The notes: generated from the sequence alone by a model not told the origin. A stretch of DNA of 64,000 nucleotides from Hahella chejuensis KCTC 2396 (GCF_000012985.1 NC_007645.1:4672581-4736580); one strand, 5' to 3'; shown: positions 1 through 8,831, counted from the first letter of the stretch. Program-made: numbers and translations.

Positions 1-149
1 TCGAATTGCTCGGCGTAGGCGTCTAAGGACTCGTAAGCCATCCACTCGGCCAGCTCGGCGGAGTCGATCTCCTGCAGGAGGGTTCTTACGGTCTTGCCTA
101 ATTTGGCGGCGAGGTAGAAGTAAAACCGGCGCTCGGGCCGGCTCAGGAG
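1..149 (-). CDS. Tail assembly chaperone T-type extension reached by -1 frameshift (partial)
   Basis: Reading in the -1 frame from the slippery site at 149-155 gives an open frame that continues past the left edge. Its peptide includes LLSRPERRFYFYLAAKLGKT and, further on, SAELAEWMAYESLDAYAEQF. A helical segment with an E-W-x-A-Y core is typical of the T domain that siphophages fuse to the G chaperone by frameshifting. No start codon or ribosome binding site is apparent, as expected if it is made only as a G-T fusion. The fusion would act with the tape measure protein in tail assembly. The 3' end is not visible. Confidence 0.75.
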
Positions 150-508
150 TTTTTTGCGGCGTTCTCCACTTCGCCTTGAGTTAAGCGATTGAGTCGGGCG
201 GCGACGTGGTAGACGCGATCCAATGCGGCGCAGGATTTGGCGCCCAGGGCTTTAACGTCGCTCTCGCTGAATAAGCGCTCGCCTTTGTCGTCCACCAGAC
301 AGACCGCCACCAGCTTGGCGCGGATATTGGTCAGGTCCCGATGCGCGGTTCCATCTGGGGCCAGTCGAATCAGTGAGCCCTCGTAATCATCGCGGGCGGC
401 GCCGCTCATCAGGGCGACCCGCACGGTCCCGCCCCACTCCGGCACGTCTACGTCGACGGATTCAATGTCCTGGGCGGATAGAATTTGTTGCTTGTTTAAG
501 TAGCTCAT
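143..508 (-). CDS. Phage tail assembly chaperone (G-like)
   Basis: This 121-residue acidic protein follows the tail tube gene and ends in the frameshift site, the position and layout of lambda gpG and HK97-type tail chaperones. The N-terminal part (VDVDVPEWGGTVRVALMSG) resembles chaperones that contact the tail tube. The middle is helical and rich in charged residues. It should coat the tape measure protein before tail tube polymerisation and is not expected in the finished virion. The start at 508 is 13 bases after the tail tube stop. Function is assigned from position, size and the frameshift architecture rather than from strong sequence motifs. Confidence 0.8.
   Translation of the reverse strand: MSYLNKQQILSAQDIESVDVDVPEWGGTVRVALMSGAARDDYEGSLIRLAPDGTAHRDLTNIRAKLVAVCLVDDKGERLFSESDVKALGAKSCAALDRVYHVAARLNRLTQGEVENAAKNS
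149..155 (-). promoter_or_regulatory. Programmed -1 ribosomal frameshift site A AAA AAC
   Basis: The heptamer lies three codons before the TGA stop of the tail chaperone gene (codons GCA AAA AAC TCC TGA). It is in the exact X XXY YYZ phase for a -1 slip. A AAA AAC is one of the efficient bacterial slippery heptamers. After slipping, the new frame is open to the window edge and encodes a T-like domain. Both the phasing and the downstream coding content support function. I did not identify a clear downstream stimulatory structure. Confidence 0.8.
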
Positions 509-521
509 AAATGGGCCTCGT

Positions 522-938
522 TTACTGTTTTGCGAAAGTGGGTTTACCGGTGATGCGCAGCGCGGCGGAGCCTTCCAGCATCCCGCTGATCCCGCCGGAA
601 AGGCTGGTCGCGTTTTTGACGTACGCCTTAAAGGTCGCCGTGGTCAGGTCGGGAAACGTGATCTTGACGGTCTTCAACGCTCCAGACAGCTCGGCGGCGC
701 GGATCTCGTTTTGGCCGGGATCGCTGTAGTTGATAAACCAGTCCAGAGAGAAAGAGCCCCAGTCGCGCTTGCCGAGAAAGAACTCGGACGCCTCGCTGCT
801 TAAATCCGTGTTGTCGATTTCCGGGCGTTCGCCATCGAAGCCAGAGAAGGATTTAACCCCGGTCACCTCCGTGTCGGGCGTGCCTGGGGTTACTGTATCA
901 ACCTCTATTTTCGTACCGTCGGCGGGCATTTTCGCCAT
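522..938 (-). CDS. Phage major tail tube protein
   Basis: This 138-residue protein has the pattern of a siphophage tail tube subunit: an N-terminal segment with GTKIEVDTVTPGTP, a central FSLDWFINYSDPGQNEIRAA stretch with strand-turn character, and a C-terminal AALRITGKPTF strand. Subunits stack as hexamers around the tape measure to form the tube through which DNA passes. It sits between the tail terminator gene and the tail chaperone, which is the normal HK97-like order. Length is near the usual 130-200 residues. No immunoglobulin-like C-terminal domain is present. Confidence 0.8.
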   Translation of the reverse strand: MAKMPADGTKIEVDTVTPGTPDTEVTGVKSFSGFDGERPEIDNTDLSSEASEFFLGKRDWGSFSLDWFINYSDPGQNEIRAAELSGALKTVKITFPDLTTATFKAYVKNATSLSGGISGMLEGSAALRITGKPTFAKQ

Positions 939-940
939 GG

Positions 941-1315
941 TCAGTCCTCGTAATATATGAATGAATAATCCAGCCTCAGCCGGTGCAGCTGGGCCGCGTC
1001 GTCGTACTCGTAGGTTTTGCCGTTGCGCACAGCGGTGAAGTCTTGGCCGCGTGAAGCCAATGCAGCCATCGCAGCCTTTGCTAACTGGTCCGCCTGCTTG
1101 AGCGTCGGCGCCCAGGCGTCTATCTGCGCCCGCTCGCGGCGGCTGTTATCCTCTCCGCCCAGGTCGTTGACGGGATCGTCGCCGACATACAGCAGAGACA
1201 GCGCCGGCGTTGCCGCGTGCGGCGGCAGGAAGCGTCCGTGGATCGCGGACGGCGCAACCAACGCCTTAACCTGATCCGACTTGCGCAGTCGCTTCAGCAG
1301 TCGCGGGATAATCAT
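941..1315 (-). CDS. Tail terminator / DUF3168-like tail completion protein
   Basis: The 124-residue product starts MIIPRLLKRLRKSDQVKALV and contains YVGDDPVNDLGGEDNSRRER and a C-terminal LRLDYSFIYYED. This resembles the DUF3168/gp17 family of phage tail completion proteins, which cap the tail tube and form the tail side of the neck. I chose the ATG at 1315 because it overlaps the upstream stop as ATGA, as do the neighbouring genes. A start 11 codons further upstream is possible. It follows the HK97 gp10-like gene and precedes the tail tube gene. Confidence 0.7.
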   Translation of the reverse strand: MIIPRLLKRLRKSDQVKALVAPSAIHGRFLPPHAATPALSLLYVGDDPVNDLGGEDNSRRERAQIDAWAPTLKQADQLAKAAMAALASRGQDFTAVRNGKTYEYDDAAQLHRLRLDYSFIYYED

Positions 1316-1812
1316 CGGCGCGCCCTCGCTTGAATGATCGAATGCCACATGCGTTTGCCGGCGGCTTTGATCGCCGCATCCTTGGCGCGCAGAAACGCCG
1401 GGCGCAGGAAAGGACGTGGCGCAATGCCGGGATGGTTAACGCCGGCGACCACCTGCGAGCCGATGCGCAGGCGCTTTTTGTTTTTGCGCTTGTTTCTCCC
1501 TCGTCCGGTGGTCGGGTTGGGAATAGCGTGCGGCGCCGCGCCAAACTCGATAAAACGGGCGTAGTAAGCCTTGGGATGCACGCCTACGCGACCGGTGAAG
1601 CCGCGCCCGCTGCGATCCCTGCGCAACTTGTAGCGGATGTGTTTACGCAGGTGACCGCTTTTCACGGGCGCGCCTTGGCGGATCTCTTTCCTAAACGTTT
1701 TCGCCGCCTCGGTCAGTCCGTCCCGCGCCGCCTTGTTGGCCGCCTGCTTGCCGAGTTGTTGTAAGGCTTGGTGCAGCTCGCGCAAGCCGCTTATCTTGAC
1801 GCCGCTGCTCAT
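1312..1812 (-). CDS. HK97 gp10-like head-tail joining protein
   Basis: This basic protein of 166 residues begins MSSGVKISGLRELHQALQQL and contains APVKSGHLRKHIRYKLRR and AYYARFIEFG. These are hallmarks of the HK97 gp10 family: an N-terminal helix, a basic strand after SGxLR, and a FIEFG turn. Members connect the head completion proteins to the tail. The ATG at 1812 overlaps the stop of the preceding gene as ATGA, so I prefer it over a start 12 codons upstream. A lysine/arginine-rich insert (around GRGRNKRKNKKRLR) is longer than in many relatives. Confidence 0.85.
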   Translation of the reverse strand: MSSGVKISGLRELHQALQQLGKQAANKAARDGLTEAAKTFRKEIRQGAPVKSGHLRKHIRYKLRRDRSGRGFTGRVGVHPKAYYARFIEFGAAPHAIPNPTTGRGRNKRKNKKRLRIGSQVVAGVNHPGIAPRPFLRPAFLRAKDAAIKAAGKRMWHSIIQARARR

Positions 1813-2147
1813 ACCGCCGCCCCTGTATCCGCGCACATCAGCACCCATTCTTTGTTTTCCTCGCGGGTGTTAATGGCGGAATGGATGTCATAGACGCGCC
1901 CCTGATAGATCGCCCGGTGATCCTGGGACGCGAGCCCGGCCAGGGTCGGCTCCCAGCGCAGCACGATGCGGGCGGTCAGCTCGGCGCGGGGGCCGCTGGC
2001 GGCCAGGAACTCCCGACCGGACAGCGGCTCTACGCCCGCCCAGCGCGTGGCGAGATCTCGCCAGCCTTGCACGGTTTCGCCGTACTCGTCCTGGGTGGCG
2101 ACGTTGGCTTGAATCGTCACCCGCCGCCGCAGTCGTCCCGCTCTCAT
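1809..2147 (-). CDS. Phage head closure / head-tail adaptor protein
   Basis: The 112-residue product starts MRAGRLRRRVTIQANVATQD, a typical beginning for the SPP1 gp16/HK97 head closure family. It continues with GWRDLATRWAGVEPLSGREF and a C-terminal EWVLMCADTG. The protein forms a ring below the connector and seals the packaged head. The ATG at 2147 overlaps the upstream stop as ATGA. The gene lies in the canonical connector - head closure - gp10 - tail terminator order. Confidence 0.85.
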   Translation of the reverse strand: MRAGRLRRRVTIQANVATQDEYGETVQGWRDLATRWAGVEPLSGREFLAASGPRAELTARIVLRWEPTLAGLASQDHRAIYQGRVYDIHSAINTREENKEWVLMCADTGAAV

Positions 2148-2431
2148 AGCCTGCGAATCCGTAGCAGGTCGAGCAGCGCTTTGGAGCACAGCGGGACTTG
2201 CGAAACCGTCGCCGCCGTCTGGTCCTCCCGTTGCTCGTACAGGGTGGCGATGATCATTTTTATGGCGTGCTTGGCCAGTTCGGGAATACTCTCGCCCTCC
2301 GCCAGGGAAAGCCCGGAATACTCCTGCGCCAGATTGCGCGCCACCGCGATCAGGGTTTCGATGTAGGCGTCTTCCTCGTCGTGCTCCACGCGTAGATGCT
2401 GCTTGGCTTCTTCTAAGGTGATGGGGGCCAT
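2144..2431 (-). CDS. Phage head-tail connector protein (gp6-like)
   Basis: This 95-residue helical protein begins MAPITLEEAKQHLRVEHDEE, the characteristic start of the gp6-like/YqbG connector family. It has a following helix EDAYIETLIAVARNLAQEY. It forms a ring on the portal that is bound by the head closure protein. Its ATG overlaps the last base of the capsid gene stop and its own stop overlaps the next start, so the connector genes are likely translationally coupled. Confidence 0.85.
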   Translation of the reverse strand: MAPITLEEAKQHLRVEHDEEDAYIETLIAVARNLAQEYSGLSLAEGESIPELAKHAIKMIIATLYEQREDQTAATVSQVPLCSKALLDLLRIRRL

Positions 2432-3624
2432 TACGCCCCCTTACTTAAGGTCAGCACCTTAATGGCGTTGGAGTCTACTAGCATGCCGCCCACCCGCTTG
2501 GTGGTGTAGAAGTGAACGAAGGGTTTATGGGTGTAGGGATCGCGCAGCATGCGCGCGCCGATGCGGTCCACAATGCTGTAACCTCGCATGAAGTCGCCGA
2601 ACAAGATGGCGTTAGCGTCCGCCGCCACTTCCGGCATGTCTTCGTTCTCCTCGATGCCGTAGCCCAACAGCAACGAAGGCTGGCCCGCCTCGATGCCGGG
2701 ACGCCACATGTAGTTGCCGTCCGCGTCCTTGAACTTGCGCACCTTCTCCACCGTGGTTCCGGTCATCATCCAGTTGGCGTTGCGGCGAAACGCCTTCTTG
2801 AGACGGTAGATCACGCTTAGCAGGTTATCCGCGTTGAAATCGCCCGCCTTGCCGCTGATCACTCGTTGCAGCTTGCCGAACTCGCGGGAGGCGTCCGGGG
2901 CGGTGTCCATGGCGTAAGCCAGGATGCCTTTCGGTTTGCCTACGCCATCGCCATTTAGAAAAGCGTCGGCTTCGCGGTCGACGAACTCTTGCGCCACCTC
3001 GTCGGCGATCCATTGCTCAACGTTGAAATACACGTCGTCCAGCGCCTTTTGAGTCGTGGCGGGGTTCGCGTAGATTTCACCCATGAAGGCTTCGATCTGC
3101 GCCAGCTTGGGTGTGTTGGTTTCCGGGCGGGCGTCGGTCTCGCCGACCCAGCCGGAACCGGCGCCGCCCAGGTTAACGAGACGCTTGTAGCCATCTGTGG
3201 ACACCTGGATATTTCGGCACAGCGCCCGCATGGGAGACAGTTCGCGCTCCAGCTCCAGGATCTGGCGGTCCAGCTCCTCCGGCACGCCAAAGCCGCCGTC
3301 CTGATTCGCGCCCAGGTTGACGGCCTTGGCTTCAATGTCGGCGGCGTTGTTCTTTCGCATCCACTGGTCGATAAAGTGTTTGCGGTATTCCGCATCGCCC
3401 TCCACCGTTCCGGGGCGGTTCTGCTTTTTATAAAGGCCGTCCAACTCCTTTTTCAGGGCCTCCAGTTCGCTCAGCTGGGCGTTCAGCTTGTCGGTTTTTT
3501 CGGTGAGTCTGATTACCTCTGCGCGGGTGGCCTCCATAGAGGAGTCATTGGCTGATTTAAATTCCGTAAAGCGGCTGGTCAGTTCTTCCGCTACGTCTTG
3601 AATGTCTTTTAATTCAACTGGCAT
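2431..3624 (-). CDS. HK97-family major capsid protein
   Basis: The 397-residue protein has an N-terminal coiled-coil region (about residues 1-105) corresponding to the delta/scaffolding domain that the prohead protease removes. The HK97 fold follows, with the family pattern GEIYANPATTQKALDD and the acidic helix VAQEFVDREADAFLNGDG. Mature protein probably begins near the GANQDGGFGVPEE region. It assembles as pentamers and hexamers into the icosahedral head. The gene lies just after the protease and before the connector, with 1-base overlap at its 3' end. Length is normal. Confidence 0.95.
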   Translation of the reverse strand: MPVELKDIQDVAEELTSRFTEFKSANDSSMEATRAEVIRLTEKTDKLNAQLSELEALKKELDGLYKKQNRPGTVEGDAEYRKHFIDQWMRKNNAADIEAKAVNLGANQDGGFGVPEELDRQILELERELSPMRALCRNIQVSTDGYKRLVNLGGAGSGWVGETDARPETNTPKLAQIEAFMGEIYANPATTQKALDDVYFNVEQWIADEVAQEFVDREADAFLNGDGVGKPKGILAYAMDTAPDASREFGKLQRVISGKAGDFNADNLLSVIYRLKKAFRRNANWMMTGTTVEKVRKFKDADGNYMWRPGIEAGQPSLLLGYGIEENEDMPEVAADANAILFGDFMRGYSIVDRIGARMLRDPYTHKPFVHFYTTKRVGGMLVDSNAIKVLTLSKGA

Positions 3625-3629
3625 CAGGG

Positions 3630-4196
3630 TTAGTTCCTTGTGGTGAATAAATTTTTTAAGGATGAAATAGCGGCCAGAGCTTGTGCGTGCTCGGCGTTTC
3701 GCTGGCGGTGTTTGACTTGCGCAATGCGCGCTTCGTCATTGGCGGGGAAAGTCACCAGGGACACTTCCCACAGGTCAATTTCTTTAATCAAAAAAGCTTC
3801 TTTGGCGCTGTCGTATTCCATGCCGTTGGACGGGACGGAATAACCAATAGAGAGGCCGGAAATAGAGCCGGCTTTAAGGTGCCCGTATGCGCGCTTGGCT
3901 AACGGGTCATCGTCGATCAGCAGACGCCCGGACAGCTTCAGACCGTGCTCGTCTTCCTCCATGGCGGTGTAAACGCCGATAGGCTCGTCCATGCGATGCT
4001 GCCATAACAGCGCCGGCAGGCGGCCTTGTTGTTTCCAGCGCGCCAGGGAGGCGTTAAACGCGCCTTTGACGACAATGTCGCTGTAGGAGTCTTTAACCCC
4101 GAATACGGAGCCGTACCCCTCAAACTCACCGGTGTCGGACAGGGACTTGATCTTTAATGGAAAATCTAACTTTTGCTTACTCAGCACTTTCGGCAC
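3630..4196 (-). CDS. HK97-family prohead protease
   Basis: This 188-residue protein shows the U35/HK97 prohead protease pattern. An N-terminal FEGYGSVFGVKDSYSDIVVKG strand region is followed by ALLWQHRMDEPIG, carrying the catalytic His, and GSISGLSIGYSVP, carrying the catalytic Ser. A late EVSLVTFPAN motif completes the signature. It cleaves the capsid delta domain and itself during head maturation. The start overlaps the portal 3' end by 20 bases and the capsid gene follows after 5 bases, the standard arrangement. Confidence 0.95.
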   Translation of the reverse strand: MPKVLSKQKLDFPLKIKSLSDTGEFEGYGSVFGVKDSYSDIVVKGAFNASLARWKQQGRLPALLWQHRMDEPIGVYTAMEEDEHGLKLSGRLLIDDDPLAKRAYGHLKAGSISGLSIGYSVPSNGMEYDSAKEAFLIKEIDLWEVSLVTFPANDEARIAQVKHRQRNAEHAQALAAISSLKNLFTTRN

Positions 4197-5385
4197 CTCC
4201 CGTGGGTTGTCCGTTAACGGCCATGTTCAATGGCGTCAGGTAGGTATCACCGCCTTCTCTGGGGTTCATATCCTCCAGGATGCGGACCTCGTTGGGCGAC
4301 ATGACGCCGTGTTGGATCATGGCGGTGTAGTACTCGCTGCGGGTCTTCATGTCGCCGCGCATCAGGGCGTTGATGTTGAACTTAACGAAATAGGCGACGC
4401 GCTCTTTGTCGGACAGCAGCGATTTGTTAACGCGCTTCTCGATGCGCGTGCAGTATGGGATTAATGAATGCCGCGCAAAGGCGAGGTCTTGGTGTTCAAT
4501 GTTGCTGAAGGTGGCCCGCTCCAAGTCGCCGATCATGTGCGGCGGCACCCGGAAAAAGCCGGCGATCTCCGAGCGCTGAAACTTTCTCGTTTCTAAAAAC
4601 TGGCTGTCTTCCGCCGTCATCGATACCTGCAGCCACTTCAGCCCGCCGTCGAGGATCATCTCGCGGCTCTGGTTGGCGACGCCGCGGTGCAGCTCCATCT
4701 CCTGTTTCAGGCGCTCGTATTGTTTGTCTGTCAGCGCGTGATCGGTGGCGAGCACGCCCGAGGGTTTGGCGCCATGGGCGAACAGTGTGGAGCCATGCTT
4801 TTCCGTCGCCTTGGCCAGCCCCAGGCAGTGGCGGTTGTATTGAATCGGGTTCAGCCCCGTCAGGCCGTCCAGGCTCCATAAGCGAATATGCAGCACCTCC
4901 TCCGCCGGCAGCGTGCGCACAGGCCCCGCTTTAAACTGCACGTCATAGGTCAGTTCGTAATCGTTGGATAGCTTTGGCGTCACTGCGTCCGGGGCCATGG
5001 GCAGCAGCTCCAGCACCCGACCCGCCGCCGTGCGGTTGATGTAGCTGTAATGGTTGCCGCGCAAACACAGGTGCGCGACGATCAGTTCCTTGTATTCCTG
5101 ATCGGTCAGGTAGTCGTTCGGTCCATGCTTCAACAACGTCTGCAGCGGGTGGTTAGCCGCCTTTTCCGATCCGCCGCCGGGCAGCTCTTTGAAGAGGTTC
5201 AGCGGTAGCATGCCGATGGATTCCGTCAGCACTTTGATGCACGAAAACACGGCGCTGATCTCCGGGGCGTTGCCGGGAGTGATCTGTACGCCGGCGTCGG
5301 CGTCATACCATGCGCCCAGCAACTCCGCGAGCTTGGCCGAGCTGTCAATCACCGGCGCGCTTTTACGTCTGAATAAATTAAACAT
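4177..5385 (-). CDS. HK97-family portal protein
   Basis: The 402-residue product starts [10 protein letters not shown], has GNAPEISAVFSCIKVLTESI near the N-terminus, and the diagnostic FRVPPHMIGDLERATFSN and HSLIPYCTRIEKRVNKSLL segments in the second half. These are family-defining for HK97-type portals. Twelve copies form the ring at one capsid vertex through which the terminase pumps DNA and to which the connector attaches. Its ATG overlaps the terminase stop by one base. The C-terminus ends with a short flexible tail. Confidence 0.95.
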   Translation of the reverse strand: MFNLFRRKSAPVIDSSAKLAELLGAWYDADAGVQITPGNAPEISAVFSCIKVLTESIGMLPLNLFKELPGGGSEKAANHPLQTLLKHGPNDYLTDQEYKELIVAHLCLRGNHYSYINRTAAGRVLELLPMAPDAVTPKLSNDYELTYDVQFKAGPVRTLPAEEVLHIRLWSLDGLTGLNPIQYNRHCLGLAKATEKHGSTLFAHGAKPSGVLATDHALTDKQYERLKQEMELHRGVANQSREMILDGGLKWLQVSMTAEDSQFLETRKFQRSEIAGFFRVPPHMIGDLERATFSNIEHQDLAFARHSLIPYCTRIEKRVNKSLLSDKERVAYFVKFNINALMRGDMKTRSEYYTAMIQHGVMSPNEVRILEDMNPREGGDTYLTPLNMAVNGQPTGGAESAE

Positions 5386-7103
5386 CAGGCAAACCTTATG
5401 CTGGGACCAGTGGTTTCCGCCGCCAGCATGGCGCGGCCCACGGCCATGATGAGCGCGACCGCGCCGTCGATTTTCTTATCTCGGTGTTCTTTGGTGGGGC
5501 GGACGATGTCGTCATCGGCGCCGCCCATGTAGCGCCCCACCACGTTGCCCATACACCAGGTTAAAATGGGGTGGCCGTCGTGATGAAAACGCCCGGCGGC
5601 GATGGCCGCTTCAAGCTCCTTCATGCCGGCGGACATGCCGGAATAGTTCTGCGTAATCTGCACCGGGTTCAGGTTCTCGTCGTCCAGGCGGTGCGATAGG
5701 TTCAGCGCGCCGTGCGGATCGATGCCGATCTCCGCAATGGGGTGGCGTTGGTTGGTGTCGGTGACTTCCGCCAGCACTTCCAGATAGTCCACCTCGGCGC
5801 CGTCGGTAGCGGTGAGCGCCCCCAGGTTGACCCACTTCTGATAACGACTGGATAGCTTGCGGTTATCCGGGTTGTTGACCGTATCCTCGGGCGCCCAGAA
5901 CACCGGCGAGAGGCAGTAGTAATGCCGGCGGGTTCTTCCGTCCTCGTCCATCAGGTCGCGGTAGAACAGTTTGACGAAAGCGTTTAAATCCAGCTTGCCG
6001 GCCAAGTCGAGGCCGCCGATGCACTCCTGACCTTCGAAGTCGTCCGCGTTCAGGCCGGGGTCATAACATTTAGCCCACTGCTCCATATTGAAGAACGCCG
6101 AGCGCGCCGTAACCCAGATGTTTAAATGCTTGATCTTGAATATGTTCTGGAAGCGGGCGGAGCGAATCGCCTTCTGTTGTTGGCTTTCCAGGTATTTTTT
6201 ATACACGCTAACGCCCAGATTCGGGTTAGCCATGGCCAATACGTCCGGGTCCGCCCAGCGCTCCGGATCGTCTACCCCATACATCAGCGCAAACAGCTCG
6301 TCATTGGGCGCGACGCCGTCCAGCATCTCTTGCGCTTCGGTCTGCTTGCCGTAGCAGGGACCTTCGATGTTGTTGCCGGCGGTGGTGATAATAAACGTCA
6401 GCGGCTGCCGGCGTGCGCCCTGCCCCGTCACCATGGTCTCGTATAAGTCGGGGGCGTCGTGTTCGTGGTATTCATCGATCAGCGCGCAGGAGAGGCTTGC
6501 GCCATCGCCGGGCTTGCCGATAACCGGCTCAAAGCGCGCCTCATCCGCCGGGCGGTTCAGGTTCTTGGCGTTAACGGCAATGCCCTTGGCCTTTTGCAAT
6601 AACGGCGTGCGCGAGACCATCAGCTTGGCGGGACGGAACACCTCCCAGGCTTGGCGTTCGTTGGTGGCGCCGCTGTAGACCTCGGCGCCAAACTCGTTGT
6701 CGCAGGCGAACATATACAGCCCCACACCGGCGGCGATAATGCTTTTACCGTTCTTCCTTGGCACGCACCAATACACCTCGCGGAAGCGTCGCAGATCATC
6801 GGCCTTACTCTTCCATCCGAAGATGTTGACGAAGCCGAACACCTGCCAGGGCTCCAGCTTGATAAGCTGACGCTTGAACGCCCACTCGCCCTTGGTGTGC
6901 GGCAGCAGTTCGACGAACTCGCAGACGCGCTCGGCCTCGGCCTTGTCGAAGTAATACGGATAGTCCGGGTCGCTTTCTTGGGCGAGATCGTCCAGGTAAC
7001 GCTGGCATGCGAGGCGCGTGTACCGGTACGCCGGGATAGATCCGTCCAGCACGGCGCGGGCGTACCGCGTCGCCGCCTCGACGTGAGGATATTTAGCCGC
7101 CAT
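5385..7103 (-). CDS. Phage terminase large subunit
   Basis: This 572-residue protein carries an N-terminal packaging ATPase with a Walker A-like VPRKNGKS (about 114-121) and Walker [10 protein letters not shown] (about 207-215). A C-terminal RNase H-fold nuclease follows, with [12 protein letters not shown] and EIGIDPHG, which supply acidic metal ligands. It belongs to the terminase_1 / HK97 gp2-like group. It cuts concatemeric DNA at the packaging site and drives it into the head. It follows the P27-type small subunit by 14 bases. Length and motifs are intact, so this gene appears functional. Confidence 0.95.
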   Translation of the reverse strand: MAAKYPHVEAATRYARAVLDGSIPAYRYTRLACQRYLDDLAQESDPDYPYYFDKAEAERVCEFVELLPHTKGEWAFKRQLIKLEPWQVFGFVNIFGWKSKADDLRRFREVYWCVPRKNGKSIIAAGVGLYMFACDNEFGAEVYSGATNERQAWEVFRPAKLMVSRTPLLQKAKGIAVNAKNLNRPADEARFEPVIGKPGDGASLSCALIDEYHEHDAPDLYETMVTGQGARRQPLTFIITTAGNNIEGPCYGKQTEAQEMLDGVAPNDELFALMYGVDDPERWADPDVLAMANPNLGVSVYKKYLESQQQKAIRSARFQNIFKIKHLNIWVTARSAFFNMEQWAKCYDPGLNADDFEGQECIGGLDLAGKLDLNAFVKLFYRDLMDEDGRTRRHYYCLSPVFWAPEDTVNNPDNRKLSSRYQKWVNLGALTATDGAEVDYLEVLAEVTDTNQRHPIAEIGIDPHGALNLSHRLDDENLNPVQITQNYSGMSAGMKELEAAIAAGRFHHDGHPILTWCMGNVVGRYMGGADDDIVRPTKEHRDKKIDGAVALIMAVGRAMLAAETTGPSIRFA

Positions 7104-7117
7104 GGAGTAACCGAAAA

Positions 7118-7594
7118 TCAGAATTTATCGAAGGGGTTTGATGCGTCTTGATTGCCGCCGCCGGTCAGTCGTTGGCGACTGGATGGGTCCAGGCCCAGGA
7201 GCGCCCCGAAGGTCGCCAGTTGTTTTAAGGATTCGTTGGCGACGGTGGCCGCCGGGTTCTTCTTCAGGCCGCCGTTTGCGTCCGTGATCGTAATGCCGTA
7301 CTGCGCCAATTCGCGCTCCGCCTGACGCCAGCGACCATAGGCGGCGCAGAAGGCTTCCAGGTTATGCGCGTCGGTAATGGCGATGATCTTTTGCGCGCAA
7401 AGCTCCGGGGCGATCAGCGCCCACATACGGCGCGCGTCGTCGCCCAGCCAGTCCGGGCAATCGATGTTAGTGATCTGTGAAAACTGGGGTTCGTGGGTGT
7501 TGAGTTGACGCTTTCCGGGGTTGCCGGCCAGGAGCTTTTGCGCGACAGGCTTGGGCTTCCGCCCCCGTCCAGCTCTGGTTGCGGTTCCACTCAT
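7118..7594 (-). CDS. P27-family phage terminase small subunit
   Basis: The 158-residue product begins with a basic, glycine-rich segment ([25 protein letters not shown]) and then [19 protein letters not shown], both typical of P27-type small terminases. A helical core and the conserved [28 protein letters not shown] close follow. It recognises the packaging site and loads the large subunit. The gene lies directly upstream of the large subunit. The packaging signal is expected just upstream. Confidence 0.9.
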   Translation of the reverse strand: MSGTATRAGRGRKPKPVAQKLLAGNPGKRQLNTHEPQFSQITNIDCPDWLGDDARRMWALIAPELCAQKIIAITDAHNLEAFCAAYGRWRQAERELAQYGITITDANGGLKKNPAATVANESLKQLATFGALLGLDPSSRQRLTGGGNQDASNPFDKF

Positions 7595-7740
7595 AGCGTT
7601 TATCTGAAATTTTTAATTTCGCGGGTATAAAAAAAGACTTAAGGGTGCGGTGTTGGGCGCTCAGGTGTCAGAAATTTGACCCGCCCCGCCCCTTCCTGTT
7701 TTCGTTATTTGATCATTATTTAACCAGCCCACCTCGCCCC
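7595..7740. other. Non-coding stretch upstream of terminase, possible cos region
   Basis: These 146 bases separate the moron locus from the terminase small gene. In HK97-like phages the cohesive end site lies between the HNH gene and the small terminase, so the cos site could be here. The stretch has a GC-rich core around 7678-7695 flanked by AT-rich DNA. I cannot identify cohesive ends from one sequence. Confidence 0.3.
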
Positions 7741-8028
7741 CTAGTGGCTGGGCCCTTCTGTCTCAAGCAGGCCGTCCAGCTTTTCCAGTTCGACATCTGC
7801 GAGACTGAATAAGTAATCAAAGCTTGCTTTCCCTACATGCAGCCTTAGATTGTTTAAGACACATTGGCAGGTTTGTATCTGAAGCATAATGTCCGGCATA
7901 TCTTCAGCAGCAACAGCTAGCTCTGAGAGCTGCACAAGCTTATTAATAATAGAGTTGAGAACACTCTCTTCAGGCGTATCAATGCTTCCCGCAATAGCCC
8001 ACTCAAAGTCGACATATGGCTTCGTCAT
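7741..8028 (-). CDS. Hypothetical moron protein, helical
   Basis: This 95-residue acidic protein (MTKPYVDFEWAIAGSIDTPE) is not one I recognise. It is predicted to be mostly helical with two cysteines near the middle (QTCQC) and no signal peptide or membrane span. Base composition is lower in GC than the flanking structural genes. It lies between the putative cos region and a decayed HNH fragment, where phage morons accumulate. A role in lysogeny or defence is possible but nothing in the sequence shows it. Confidence 0.6.
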   Translation of the reverse strand: MTKPYVDFEWAIAGSIDTPEESVLNSIINKLVQLSELAVAAEDMPDIMLQIQTCQCVLNNLRLHVGKASFDYLFSLADVELEKLDGLLETEGPSH

Positions 8029-8087
8029 TATTTACCCCCTATTTACTCTATTATAGCTAACCAACTCCAACTATCGAGCCATCCAAC

Positions 8088-8165
8088 AAGGTCTTGTCTC
8101 AATGGCATGCCTGACATATCCCGCGTAAGTTCGCCTATCGAACATCACCGCCTTGCGTCTTGGGA
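8088..8165 (-). pseudogene. Decayed 3' fragment of an HNH endonuclease gene (copy 3)
   Basis: On the minus strand this stretch aligns with the last ~75 bases of the intact HNH gene at 10150-10506. The shared parts include CCCAAGxCGCAAGGCGGTGA and a translated ANLRGICQACH segment, matching NLQAICRLCH of the intact protein. It has in-frame stops and no start, so it is a relic. It lies right beside the stop of the 8169-8831 gene. The similarity is lower than for the copy at 9447-9590 and needs a small gap. Confidence 0.6.
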
Positions 8166-8168
8166 AGG

Positions 8169-8831
8169 TCAGTTGAACTCCATAGCTACCAGCACTCTAT
8201 CCGTAGCCTTACAATACAGGAAGTGAAGGTCAGCATTCAGATGGTATGTATACGCTCCTGAGTACGCATGGCCGATATACTGATATGCATTACCTTTACT
8301 ATCAAAGCATGATCCATATTGGTTTCCATACTCGTCGCACTCATCCAGCAACTCCCAATGAATAGCGTCACGTATCCCTGTAAACCAATTAGAGAACCTA
8401 TGGATTTTGTTTCTTGGCGTAAAGAGAATATGAGCATTGTCAGGGTATGGAAGTTCAACGCAGTTTGGGTTCGGGACGTATCCAAACTCCTTAAATTGCA
8501 ACTTTTGCTTCAAGTATTCTTCCTGCGTTTCCTCTTTCATCTCAACGTATAAGCAAAGGTCTTCAGGGGAACAGTCGAGCTTCCATTTGCCATCCACCCT
8601 TGAATAGGAGTACCACTCCCCTCCGATGAACTCGTTAAGGTCACCCCTACCAACAAGCCCCTCACTATCAGCAAAAAGCGTTGCCAGTAGTATCTCCTCG
8701 TTAAACCCTTCCGGCCTATACTTAGCCAAAGGCAGCATTACCGACTTTTCGACATCGCTTGCAAAGACATCATCCGGCTCAGGAAATGCCGTAAAGTTAT
8801 CGCTGTTTGTGTAAATGCTCTCGGCTGTCAT
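8169..8831 (-). CDS. Hypothetical moron protein
   Basis: This 220-residue acidic protein is not one I recognise. Visible features are an N-terminal DVFASDVEKSVMLPLAKYRP segment, aromatic-rich strands (GGEWYSYSRVDGKWKL), and a C-terminal region with repeated tyrosines (QYIGHAYSGAYTYHLNADLH). There is no signal peptide or membrane segment. It lies 15 bases downstream of the ParE-like toxin gene on the same strand and so may be co-transcribed with the toxin-antitoxin pair. GC is lower than in the phage structural genes, which suggests separate acquisition. Confidence 0.65.
   Translation of the reverse strand: MTAESIYTNSDNFTAFPEPDDVFASDVEKSVMLPLAKYRPEGFNEEILLATLFADSEGLVGRGDLNEFIGGEWYSYSRVDGKWKLDCSPEDLCLYVEMKEETQEEYLKQKLQFKEFGYVPNPNCVELPYPDNAHILFTPRNKIHRFSNWFTGIRDAIHWELLDECDEYGNQYGSCFDSKGNAYQYIGHAYSGAYTYHLNADLHFLYCKATDRVLVAMEFN

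Noticed and set aside
1017-1848. Plus-strand open frames over the head-tail joining genes.
   Set aside because: They lie opposite well-supported phage genes in a GC-rich region and have the arginine/alanine-rich make-up of antisense translation.
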